NCBI GenBank assembly: GCA_039621445.1
Contig: CP154954.1
Location: forward strand, 69,196,670-69,260,669
DNA: 64,000 nt
From: Euglena gracilis
Lineage: Eukaryota > Euglenida > Euglenophyceae > Euglenales
Reading direction: 5' to 3'
In this document: positions 23,561-33,615 of the stretch, piece after piece
How the letters are laid out: every line of letters starts with the position of its first letter
Numbering within the stretch: the stretch's first letter is position 1
Made by a program: the position numbers and the translations under genes
Notes under the pieces: generated by a model
Database searches by the model: none
Seen by the model: only the letters and a program-made list of their open reading frames with translations
Told to the model about the DNA's origin: nothing

Positions 23561-24400
23561 AAAGACCTTTTTGCCTCACCAGGCAACCAAAAACTACCAC
23601 AATTTGTGGCCAGGTGGCCCCACTGGGATGCCACAGCAGTGGACGCATTGCAATGCCCACTGGACAACATGGGGGGACTTTATGCAACCCCTCCCTGGTC
23701 TGTAATTCAAAAGTTTCTCCCCACATTAAAAGTGTTTCCACAGGCCAAAGTTTTGATGGTCACCCCCTACTGGGATTCAGCCACATGGTGGCCCCAGTTA
23801 ATAAAAATGAAAGTTCCAGGGACCCCCTTCCTGAAAATCACCCTCTACAAGGGTATGTTCACCAACTGCAGGGGGTAAAAAATGCCACCCCCCAGGTGGC
23901 CCCTCCTTTGCATGATTTGCTCAGACAAATTTTGGAGGGGAATCAAATACAAAATTCGACCATTAACGATTTCCTGGGAAGAAATTCCAGTTTAAAGCGT
24001 TAGCAAAACGCTTTTACGCTTTTATGGGTAATTTTGGACAAAATGGGGGTACCCCCCCCTGAAGCCACCACTGACCAAGTGGTTGACGCTTACTGTTTCA
24101 ATTTTCAAAGGCCCAGGCACGCAATGCATACAGTGCTATGCTTTTGATCCCTGGCTTTGGAGGCCTGAAGTTCCGTGCCATGTTGGCACCTTATAAAAGG
24201 CTTTGGAACCAAAACCTGGAAAAATATGGTGCATTCTGGGATCCCCTCCCAATCCTGTTGGGGCTGGCACAGTCCCCCCTGCCCTCTGATATGTGTACAT
24301 TACGTACACAACTCATTTTCTGTTCACGTATCCTCTGTTTATACAGAAGTTCTGATTTGGCACAGGTCCAAAGAACCACCAGTGTGTTGGGCACCGGATT
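23545..24400 (+). pseudogene. DIRS copy 2 linker and tyrosine recombinase N-terminal half
   Basis: Frame-shifted pieces. First a DIRS-typical stretch DLFASPGNQKLPQFVARW followed by TPYWDSATWWPQL (23560-23815). Then a helical region with LLRQILEGNQ and INDFLGRNSSLK (SAM-like core-binding domain of tyrosine recombinases), a TAG at 24001, and LGLAQSPLPSDMCTLRTQL with CLYRSSDLAQV, the region of the first catalytic Arg. The rest of the catalytic domain is absent. The piece missing here is the piece retained in copy 1 and at 29405-29835. Confidence 0.7.
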
Positions 24401-24925
24401 ATGTGGTAATGGAAGGTATAGGGTTAGGTCGACATGCACACAAACAAGGTGCACATGCACAAAACGTATAAGGTTCGGTCGATTTGCACACAAAACGGGT
24501 TGGCAGAAAAAAAACAATCTTTTCGGTTCATTTTTTGGGGGCTGATTGGGATGTGGGTTTGGGTTGTTGCCCTGTATGACGAACTCTGTTGTCGGCTTTG
24601 GAGCGTCGTGGTTTCACTGGTGATGCAGCACAGGTCCAGGCTAAGGTGGAACAGGAGCTGCAGCTCATGTCGGCGGCCCTGCCTTGTGCACGCGTCTTGC
24701 GTGACTGGGCGTGCAAGGCATGGCTGGTGCAGAGCCTGCGGAGCCTGCCTACATTTCTGCGGACGTTTTGGCAGATGAGGGGCGTTTTTTAAAATTTGAT
24801 TATACGTACCGTGCTGTTGGCAATATTTGGGTGACACGGCACGGTCCACCTGTTGTCGACAATGAAAATCCAACTGAAAAAAGCACACACCTGTTGTTCG
24901 GGGCTTTAGGACCGGGGAGCGTTTG

Positions 24926-25062
24926 GGGTTAGGGTTTGGGTTAGGGTTAGGGTTAGGGTCACGTTCGCTGGGGTTAGGGTTAGGGTTAGGGTTAGGGTTA
25001 GGGTTAGGGTTCACGTTCGCTGGGGTTGGGGTTAGGGTTAGGGTTAGGGTTAGGGTTACGGT
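24926..25062. repeat. Interstitial TTAGGG arrays, block 1
   Basis: Three TTAGGG-rich sub-arrays separated by near-identical spacers containing CACGTTCGCTGGGG. The first opens with variant GGGTTTGGG units. Confidence 0.9.
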
Positions 25063-25518
25063 AAGATAAGGCAGGGTGTTGGTGTGCTGCCAGCCAACAA
25101 CGGATGTTGTGGAACTCTCTTACGTGTTGGCAACTGTTTTTGGGTCCACGGGGGTGGTTCTTTCCACCCTCATATGTGCCAGTGAGAAGTTTGGCAACAT
25201 GGAGAGTGTTCCTGAGTGCATTTGCCAAAACCAAGGTGCCACCAACGCAAATCTGCGTTGATGACTGGGACAAATGGAACGGTTTGCTGTACGACATGTT
25301 ATGTCGCGCCTTTGGTCCGGATCACGGCTGCACAGTGACGCAGGATTTTCGCCACTGGAAGGAGCTTCTGCTGGCCCCCATGGACTTCCGGCATCCACAG
25401 CACCTGGATGCCAAATAGGATGTGGAGCAGTTGCGCCACAGGATGGATTTCCGACCAAACTGACACGTCGCTTACGTGTAGGGTTGCACACGTATTGCAC
25501 ACGTGTTGTGTTTGTGCT

Positions 25519-25698
25519 CAGGGTTAGGGTTAGGATTAGGGGTTACGGTTCGGGTTACCGTTAGGGTCAGGGTTAGGGTTAGGGTTCGGGTTCGCTGGGG
25601 TTAGGGTTAGCGTTAGGGTTAGGATTAGGTTTAGGGTTAGGGTTAGGGTCAGGGTTAGGGTTAGGGTTAGGGTTAGGGTTAGGGGTTAGGGTTAGTCT
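25519..25698. repeat. Interstitial TTAGGG arrays, block 2
   Basis: Degenerate TTAGGG units with GGATTAGG, GGTTTAGGG and GGGTCAGGG variants, and again a TTCGCTGGGGTTAGGG spacer at about 25590. G-rich strand is plus, as in block 1. Confidence 0.9.
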
Positions 25699-26929
25699 TT
25701 CTTGAGCGTATAGGGTTAAGGTACGGTTTGGCTGAAGAACTGCGTTGCCAGTTTGTGCTCAGCCGTCGGAGCCAGATGCCATCCTATCGGGTTCCGGTTT
25801 GCGGGACGCCGTGGCGGCAATTCAGGAGAAATACACCGCAACTCCAGGTGCCCGCAGCATGTTGCTGCGCGCTGGACCTCTGGGACACCACCTGACATTC
25901 GACGTGAGCGCATCGCTGGGGGCCTCCCTGATCCCAAACGGATCCTGGTTTGACGTTGACATGTCCGGGATGTGCCAGTCAACTGGCCGGGAGGGCTTGT
26001 TCAACGACAGGGTCATCAGCACCTGGGAGAACCGTTTGGGGTCAGGGAAGATTGTACAGAGGCCGGGAGGTCCGGAACTGTCACTGCGCATTCCACAGTT
26101 ATCAACAGTGGTTTCTGTTTCCGTTATTAGCAGTACACTGTGCTTCCTTTTGGTTGCGGTCAGGTTTGGGTTTGGGGGTTCAGTTACGATTGCATTTTCT
26201 GCCACCTTCGGTGCGTGTACCGTTCACTTTCGGTGCGTGCTTCACTGCTGTTGCAAGATGGATGCTGCATTTGCAGCTGTGGTGGCCCTACGTGACTGTC
26301 CGGCGCACGCATCTCCGGGGACAAACCTGGCCGAGACATTTCACAGTCGACTGCGCGCGGATCCTGAACTATCACGCCGTAAGAACTACAACACGGCGCT
26401 GCTGCGAATCGACATCACGGCACGCAAGTACAACTACGCCCTCATGAAGTCAACATACGTTGACTCCGTTCCCGGTCTTCCAGGGATGTGCCGGGAGCCT
26501 CTGCCAGTTGCAAACGATAAAACAGGTCGTAATACTGGGGATCTGGTGGGCCAGAAATGACAACTCGGAACAAGTGACTTTGGGCAATACCCACACCCGA
26601 ATCCACGTCATGCAAGCGTGTTCGGTTCTTCTTTGTCCTGGGCTGGTCCGGGTCCTGGGGGCGTGCGGGGATTTGAAACACAAATTTCCCAAAAGACACG
26701 CCTCTTCAAGGAGGAAAAGGTGGCGATTCGCCAAGCCTTGATCTCCCTGTCCGAAGACGGTGCCGGGGTCCTGGGGAGGTTCGTCCACATTGGGAATTGG
26801 ATTTCCCGTGTGGTGTCACGAGGCACTCGTTCACCGCGTTCCGTGGCACACTACATCCGGATCCTCATCCAGCGGGCACACGAACATGCTGTACGCAACA
26901 AGCATGCTGTCCGGATAATTTAGAGCTAA

Positions 26930-27650
26930 CTCAGCCCAAGTCACAGGACGTGGACAGTGACACCGACACAGGGGCGTCGGAATCACTGTCTGTTTCACTT
27001 TTCATTTTTCACTGTCTTTTTACTGTCTGGCAAATGGCGGGACATAGTACATGTACATGGACCAGCGGTACACAAAACATTTCTTTGCGGGCGGGCATCT
27101 TCACCTGTGGCAGCCTTCTGTTACCACAACAAAGGGATTCTGCAATTTTCTTTTTTTTTAACCCCCAACTGCTTAAGCTACATTGCCGGTACCCAGCCTC
27201 TGAAATCCTTGGCCACAGTTGTTATCACAATAATGCATATTTTACATCACAAACTTCTGAGGCTTTTGTTTGCTGTTTCCATTTACAGACGTGGGTCCCC
27301 TTCTGGACTCCAGTCCTCAGCTCTTCCCCGCAGCTCCACAATGTCACTGCGCGAGCTGCACAACTTCAACATTACCCTGTCCCAATGCAATCGTTCGCCA
27401 AACGGCCCGGCCCCGTCAAAGCATTTGCCCAGAAGCACATTGAAGAGACGAGCTTTGGGAGGGTTAAACAGGTGTGCGCATTTATCGCGTGCAGTGGGGA
27501 TTTCATTTTTACGCAGGTCATGAAAAGCCCTCTGTCGCCAGCAAAATCAGAGTCACTTGGGGACTGCGTATCACCAGATTTATTGTACCCTTTTGGTTTT
27601 GGGGATTTTGCGGATGTACAACCTCTGGATGATGTCCTCCAATCTGACCA
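26930..27650 (+). other. Uncertain coding sequence downstream of the transposase-like pieces
   Basis: An open frame covers 26797-27933 but matches nothing I recognise. It has a Ser/Asp-rich stretch near 26950, and around 27370-27460 a basic segment with SFAKRPGPVKAFAQ. It could be an exon with retained intron, or chance. Confidence 0.25.
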
Positions 27651-27659
27651 ACCTGAACT

Positions 27660-27712
27660 ACCGGGTTTGCCTGGCTTGCCTGGTTTGCCTGGCTTGCCTG
27701 GTTCGCCCGGTA
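27660..27712 (+). repeat. 9-bp tandem repeat reading PGLPGL
   Basis: Units of TTGCCTGGC/TTGCCTGGT read in the open frame as collagen-like PGLPGLPGLPGLPGSPG. Too short to call a collagen domain. Confidence 0.7.
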
Positions 27713-27964
27713 GGTCCTCGGTTTCGTCCTCTGATTCGGTGGGAACGCAGTTGGCACAGGGCGGTCAGCCACCACCCACGCAACGTTTGCTGGCCCGGCA
27801 AGGCCGGGGCAGCCAGGGGGGAGTGGAGGTCCAGTTCCATTCCACCAGTTGTCCATTTCTAAGTAGGGGAAGTAGGGGGACATTTTACCTTACTTACCAA
27901 TTGACTATTCAAACGAAGGGGGGGGGGGCGTAATTTTCCAAAAGGGGGGGGGGGAATGCGGAAT

Positions 27965-28003
27965 TCTGGGGGTCGGGCCGACCAGGTCGGCCCGACCCCC
28001 AGA
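27965..28003. repeat. Palindrome, 19-bp arms, 1-nt spacer
   Basis: Arms 27965-27983 and 27985-28003 are perfect reverse complements around GGGTCGGGCCGACC. A partial second copy (GGGGTCGGGCCGACCAGGTCGG) follows at about 28023-28044. Confidence 0.9.
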
Positions 28004-28088
28004 GGTCGGAATCCCACCAACAGGGGTCGGGCCGACCAGGTCGGCATCACCCCCAGGATGAGCACCCCCAGGAATCCGCACGGAGCCG

Positions 28089-28192
28089 AAAAATCGACCG
28101 ACACTAACAGATTCAGCAGGGGCGCCGGGTGGCTCGCTTCGCTCGCTCGCGCCTGGCGCCCCTGCTGAATCTGTTAGTGTCGGTCGATTTTT
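28089..28192. repeat. Perfect hairpin, 38-bp arms, 28-nt loop
   Basis: Left arm 28089-28126 (starts AAAAATCGACCGACACTAAC, ends GGCGCC) and right arm 28155-28192 are exact reverse complements. The loop is built from GCTCGC-type tetramer/hexamer repeats. The hairpin ends in T5 on the plus strand, as a bacterial terminator would, but context is eukaryotic. Confidence 0.95.
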
Positions 28193-28226
28193 GTATAGAA
28201 ACCGTGTATTGGGGCTCTGGCTTCAC

Positions 28227-28304
28227 GCCCGAACCGGCGTTCTGGACGCCGGTTCGGCGCAGAAATTTTTGCGCCGAACCGGCGTCCAGAACGCCGGTTC
28301 GGGC
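28227..28304. repeat. Perfect hairpin, 34-bp arms, 10-nt loop
   Basis: Arms 28227-28260 and 28271-28304 are exact reverse complements; the spacer is AGAAATTTTT. Each arm contains its own smaller inverted repeat (GAACCGGCGT...ACGCCGGTTC), so the structure is nested. Confidence 0.95.
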
Positions 28305-28931
28305 GGGAAGATGGCGTCCAAGGGACCGAAAATTAAAAGTGCCAAAAAGTGTTCAAAATGGTTAGTAGACATGTGGCAATCACATCTGGGCAGTTTTTGG
28401 GGGGTATTTGGCCAGATATTGGGTTATTTTGTGCAACAATTTCCATTTGGCCAAATTTGGGGAATTTTTGAAATAGAATACCATGCAGCACGGCTGGACT
28501 ACGGCCATTGCTGAAAGCCCTTGAGAAGAGCTTTCGATCGATGGGCAACATGGCTGGTGAAACATAGGAATGTCGACTTTGAAAACAGGGTCGGAAAATG
28601 CGATCGCCGATTTTCAGTGCTCTGCAGTGTAGCTGAGTTCTGAGGGTACCAAGCGAAAGGTCTTGGGGAGAGCTTTGATATGCTGTATGGCACCTGAGGT
28701 GTGGGATTAAGATGTCAAATTTCGAATACACGATCGCTGAAAACAAGCGCTGTGTGCATCTTGGCTGAATCCTGTGGGCATCTGTCAAAACCCCTTGGGA
28801 AGAGCTTTCGATCGATGGGTAACATGAGCTAATTTTGAGGTGCAAATGCTTAATTTGGTGTGCTCATTCCGAATTTTGAGATGTGTGCACTTATCTTGTT
28901 GTCTGTGCACACATCCAAAATGCCCCCACAC
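28305..28931. other. No gene seen; short internal repeats
   Basis: Contains two related stretches with AGAGCTTTCGATCGATGGG (about 28526 and 28801) and similar wording near 28670, suggesting a diverged tandem unit of about 140-275 bp. No coding motif. Confidence 0.45.
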
Positions 28932-29063
28932 CTGGTGCCCCCTGGTCCCCTGCACCAGGCCGTCGCGCTCCGTCTGGAAGCGGCCGCTCTGCTTGTCCAG
29001 CGCCTTCTCCAGCGTGCGGCACTTGCGCTGGGTCAGGTCGAGCTCCCCTGCGAGGTACCGCAT
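28932..29063 (-). CDS. Orphan exon-like segment, coiled coil
   Basis: On the minus strand, ...CGCCATCCTCAG precedes and GTGTGGGG follows a 132-nt open stretch (44 codons, phase 0). Codon choice is strongly G/C-ending (GAG, CTG, CTC, CGC, AAG, GAC), unlike its surroundings. The peptide GELDLTQRKCRTLEKALDKQ has leucine/hydrophobic heptad spacing typical of a coiled coil. No further exon was located within 1 kb, and the upstream flank holds a 42-bp tandem repeat (29084-29165) that would be intronic. Likely one internal exon of a host gene or a captured fragment; the gene is not recognised. Confidence 0.45.
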
Positions 29064-29083
29064 CTGAGGATGGCGACACAGCT

Positions 29084-29165
29084 GAATTAGGAACCACCAC
29101 GCTACAGGCACTGTTAGGCACGAATGAATTAGGAACCACCACGCTGCAGGCACTGTTAGGCATGA
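29084..29165. repeat. 42-bp tandem repeat, 2 units
   Basis: Two copies of GAATTAGGAACCACCACGCT...GCACTGTTAGGCA, 42 bp apart, next to the exon-like segment. Confidence 0.8.
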
Positions 29166-29404
29166 ACCAGGGACCCTTCTGCCCCTCCTCCCTTTCCCTA
29201 TCCTTATTCCCCACAGGGATGTGCTTTTTTGAAAGTTGGCCGGGGGGAGGTAAGGTGGTGAGTCCACCGAATCCCCCCCGACAGTAAAGGGACTTGTGGG
29301 TCTCTTATCGGAGGCGTGGTTTTTCGCCATTTTTTGGCCTTTTTTGGGGCGAAGTGCCAAAAATTATTGTGATGGGCAGGCATCCCATGGCACAAACCAC
29401 TCCG

Positions 29405-30394
29405 GGGGGGGCACCCTACATCAAAATTCCAAACTCAAAACAAAAACTCCACAAGTGGGAGAGAGTTGTCTCTATTCCCCAGTGCCCCCAAATCAGTCCC
29501 TTTCATTTGATGATGTCTTATGTGGCAGCAACACGTTTCTTTGAGAAGCCTGGGGTCCCCCTTTTAATTACGTTAAAGCACCCCTATAAAGCCATAAAGG
29601 CAGATACCATTGCTTCTATAACCAAAAACTTTTTGGCCCAGCATGGGGTACCCCCCCAGGTTTGGGGACCCCACTCCACCAGAGGAGCAGGAGTTGGTTT
29701 ACTCAAAAAATTGGGCCTTTCTGCCCAAGAAGTTTGTGAAATTGGTCAATGGAAGGGGGTGGAGGCTTTCACAGCCCATTATCAAAGACTTGGTGCCCAA
29801 GGTTCTTTGGAGAATGCCCTGGCCCCCCTTTTTTCAGTGCACAATCTGGCCTCACAATGGCAAAGTGCGGAGCCCGAGGTGTCTCGTACTCCCTCGAGGC
29901 AAGCCGAAAAGGGCGGAAGGGACACCAAGGGCGAAGCACAAAGACATTGTGAGCCCGACCCCCCCACCCATTTAAGAAAATTTGTCTTCAAACGCCCTCG
30001 GTCAGAAGATGGGGGCGAGGGGGGGGAGGTGGGGGGGACCCCCCCAGGGAAAAAGACAGCGCCATGGTCGCCACGTCGGAGACAAAGCAGCCAACTCCGG
30101 CGAGGCGGCACTAAGCGGGGCCTCCTAACCAAGCGCAGCGAACAATCACACAACAGACCGCAGGCGAGCAAGGCATCGCCTCACAATGTCTTTATGCTTC
30201 GCCCTCGGTGTCCCTTCCTCCCTTTTCGGCTTGCCTCGAGGGAGTGCGACAACCTTCCGCAGGAAATGACACTCCCGGCTCCGCACTTTGCCCTTTTGAG
30301 AGCATGCCATGCTCGCAGGATTCCGCGTATGGGGGGGGCTCTGCTGGCAATTGGGTGCCAAAAGGCACTAATTGCCAACCCCGTTCGGGCATTT
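29405..30394 (+). mobile_element. DIRS 3' end fragment (tyrosine recombinase C-terminus and right repeats)
   Basis: Starts in the middle of the recombinase (GAPYIKIPNSKQKLHKWE), continues through PFHLMMSYVAATRF, the HxxR box HSTRGAGV and GQWKGVEAFTAHYQ, to about 29835; the frame is open throughout and cleaner than copy 1. Right-end inverted pair is at 29888-29953 and 30180-30245. About 150 bp more terminal sequence (30247-30390) matches the left region of copy 1 at 8625-8775. The upstream half of the element is missing, so this is a relic whose right end is shared with duplication copy B. Confidence 0.8.
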
Positions 30395-32257
30395 TGCCCA
30401 CTTGTGCGTCAGACTCCGCGGAAGAGGAGGGGTCCGTAGCCCCGTTGCAGGGTCATGTTGTACCGCAAATGCGGCTCTTGCAAGGGTGGGTTCGCGAATG
30501 CGGGTTGAGTCTGTAGACGGGGGGGGGTACCGCGGAAGCGGCTTGGGTCCGAAGACCCTTGGAGGGGGGGTCCGCCAAAAAACCCATGAAAACAATCCCG
30601 AAAGCAACCTCGACCTGACTTTTAAAAATGTGAATCGGGGCCTTCAGCTGTTGGTCCAAACCGGCTGGCACCCAGAGCCTCAAAAAAAAAAACAGCCCAA
30701 ATCCAGCCAAGGAAAAAAAATAAAACAAAAGGTGAAGGCAAATTTCAAAAACAGCTTCGGAGGTTCAAAAAAACACAAACTTCTAAAAAGAACCTTGGCC
30801 ACATTGACCCCGATGTTCCACCACTCATCCATTTCCCGACCTTTAAAACAGGGTTGTTTTTTGTGACAATCTCCGTCAGCACCCTTGTTCCTCTGCTTTC
30901 CCCTCCCGACACTCATGCGACATTGATGGAATGATCGTGTAAAAAAACATATGGTTGGAAATGGATGCTGTTGGGGGTTCTGTCCCATACCATGGCCTAG
31001 AGGTTTAAATTTGACCATTCGGGCTCCGCACTGCGAGATGGTGAGGTCCTGCTTTCCTCGCTTTCCTTGCTAAAAAAAACTCTTAAAAAATGTCTCCCAT
31101 GGCCTCGTGCTGCCTCAACCTTTGGATAATCAGTACAAAGGCTTCTGAGCTCTTTTGATCTTTCGAGAGTTTTGACATTGAGTTCACCTTCGCAAGCAAT
31201 ACGCTGAACAAGGAGAATTAGAAATATAAATTTATATATAAATATATCAAATATAAATGCACAAGTGCTATCAAACGCACCAGTCTTCACGGAAGGCAGA
31301 CAGGAGGCGGGTGGGGGTGGCGGGCGGGCTGACAGGGTTCGTATCGCGGCCAAGAGGATTCAGGGGATCACCCCAGTTGCACACTCTTCACCAGGATGAC
31401 GCTCTCCAGGTCAGACCCTCGCCAAAACGACGGAGACAAGAAGGTGGGCTGGGAAAGGACGCTAACTGAATTTGGCCGAGTGGGGGCCCTGGAGTGGCCC
31501 TGGAGTGCCTGGGCAGGCGTACGCTACCCGCCCCCCCCCCCCCTGTGGGCCAAAAACTGCCCAAAACGGGATTTTTCAGGCCTTCTGGCGCAGGAGTGCC
31601 CTTCCCCCAGGGAGGGCCTTGGAGTGCCTGTCCGGGAGGGAGGAACGGAAACTGAGAACTCTTAATCCACTACTTCACCCCCAAAAATCGAAAAGCCCAA
31701 AGAGGCGTTGGGACTTCCCCATAACATACGACTGCCCACACCGAAACAATTATCCGATTATCCACTCGAGGTCGTAAACCTGCGGAGGGCACAAGCCGGT
31801 TGTCCACTGACTGACTCACATTTGAAAATTGATGTATTTCGCATTCTGGTGTGTCCTGGACCACCCCACCACAAGTCACCATGTGCGCCGAAGCACGCGA
31901 GAAAGCCCTTCGGACGATGGGAACGCGGCAGAGGAGGGCCTGCACGGAAGTCATCCCGTAATCTCTTGCTGTCCTGAGGGCCGACCGCACGGCTGTGCTC
32001 CTGTTCGGCACATAAGAACTGAGTTCAGGGTCGTTTGCTTGCTTATTCTCCAGGAGAGCAGAAATGATTGGTGGCCTCAAACCGCCCTCAGATTGCACCT
32101 CTCCCCTGGACTGTGGGGAACCCTCAGGTACAGGTGTTTCCTACCATTGTTTTTTCGAATATTTGGCATAAATATATATAATTACAATGTTTTGGAGGCG
32201 CATTCATCTGGTGGGATCTGGATGATTGGTCAAACTTCGGGGGGGGGGGGGCTGTAC

Positions 32258-32878
32258 CGGTTTTTTTGCAGCTTTGCCGTCTCGATTGCACCCGATTGAC
32301 CCCTGGGTTGGGCCCAGTTCCAGCCATGCTCACTCAGGCCTCAGGGGGGTCCTCAAGGAGCGAAAAAAAAAAACTGGAGCTTGCAGGGGATGCAACCAAA
32401 TTGTGGCCGATTGTTTGGGCCTTGAGGCCAAACAAATGGGCAAACAATAATAGAGGGGAGGTAAACTGGTGACTGCAGGTTGCAGGCATTGAAGAGAAGC
32501 CTGGTGATCGGCCTCGGGGGGGGGTTAGCCAGCAACCTTTTCAAAACTCTTCCCCTAATGTTTGGTGTGGGGATCAAGGGGTGGGGATGGGTGGGTGGGT
32601 GGATCCCGCCCTCCAGGGGGGGGGGTCGTGGTCGGGCAGTGTGGGTGCCCCAGTTTTCCTCTACTTTCTGTGCAAAGCATCAAAAGTTTTTGACCCCCAA
32701 ATTGACCCCCAAATCTGGCACCCCCTCCCAGATCTGTGCGGGAAGTCCTGGTTATGGGGTATGGGAGCCGCCACCACCCATATCACCCATTGGCTTCAGG
32801 GATTCCCGGTACAGCCCCCCCCCCCAATTTTGACCAATCATCCAGATGCCACCAGATGAATGCGCCTCCAAAACATTG

Positions 32879-32952
<74 letters not shown>

Positions 32953-33615
32953 ATATATATATAATATCTATATATATATATAATATATATATTATATATG
33001 TTTTGGAGGCGCATTCATCTGGTGGCATCTGGATGATTGGTCAAAATTGGGGGGGGGGCTGTACCGGGAATCCCTGAAGCCAATGGGTGATATGGGTGGT
33101 GGTGGCTCCCATACCCCATAACCAGGACTTCCCGCACAGATCTGGGAGGGGGTGCCAGATTTGGGGGTCAATTTGGGGGTCAAAAACTTTTGATGCTTTG
33201 CACAGAAAGTAGAGGAAAACTGGGGCACCCACACTGCCCGACCACGACCCCCCCCCCCCGGAGGGCGGGACCCACCCACCCACCCATCCCTACCCCTTGA
33301 TCCCCACACCAAACATTAGGGGAAGAGTTCTGAAAAGGTTGCTGGCTAGGTTGCGAGGCCGATCACCAGGCTTCTCTTCAATGCCTGCAACCTGCAGTCA
33401 CCAGTTTACCTCCCCTCTATTATTGTTTGCCCATTTGTTTGGCCTCAAGGCCCAAACAATCGGCCACAATTTGGTTGCATTCCCTGCAAGCTCCAGTTTT
33501 TTTTTGTTTTTTTTCCCGCCCCTTGAGGACCCCCCTGAGGCCTGAGCATGGCTGGAACTGGGCCCAACCCTTGGGTCAAACGGATGCAATCGAGACGGCA
33601 AAGCTGCAAAAAATT
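32258..33615. repeat. 1.36-kb palindrome with TA-repeat centre
   Basis: Left arm 32258-32880 is the reverse complement of right arm 33001-33615, close to 95% or better by eye. The centre (32881-32999) is almost pure TA. Copy A has only the forward arm (14200-14790). The left arm starts abruptly after CTGTACCGG at 32258, as expected for a fold-back or template-switch event. Confidence 0.9.

Larger units (their letters stand above)
20551..24415 (+). mobile_element. DIRS-type retrotransposon, copy 2, 3' truncated
   Basis: Left terminal repeat (TCGGTGTCCCTTC...) begins at the breakpoint with duplication copy A. Then a Gag-like/RT open frame, RNase H, a DIRS-specific linker, and the N-terminal half of a tyrosine recombinase with its first catalytic Arg. 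The match is lost near 24400-24415, and telomere-type repeats follow 500 bp later. HxxR, Tyr and the right terminal repeats are missing. No DAM-type methylase domain was seen. Confidence 0.85.
24711..26925 (+). pseudogene. Possible DDE transposase-like gene in pieces, with SANT/Myb-like segment
   Basis: Four coding-like segments are separated by TTAGGG arrays and frame changes. Segment 1 (about 24760-24910) has FLKFDYTYRAVGNIWVTRHG. Segment 2 (about 25170-25418) has PPTQICVDDWDKWNGLLYDM and DFRHPQHLDAK. Segment 3 (about 26280-26460) has GTNLAETFHSRLR and NYALMK. Segment 4 (about 26680-26920) has FKEEKVAIRQAL, GNWISRVVSRGTRSPRSVAHY, a Trp/Ile/Tyr pattern like a SANT/Myb fold. The D..Y, VDD.W and GT..E..H signatures resemble an uncharacterised class of eukaryotic DDE transposases. 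The TTAGGG blocks could be introns (GT near 24921, AG near 25070) or later insertions. Family and function are inference. Confidence 0.35.

Noticed and set aside
28089-28192. Rho-independent terminator, from a GC stem followed by T5.
   Set aside because: The 38-bp stem is far longer than a terminator and the region is eukaryotic.
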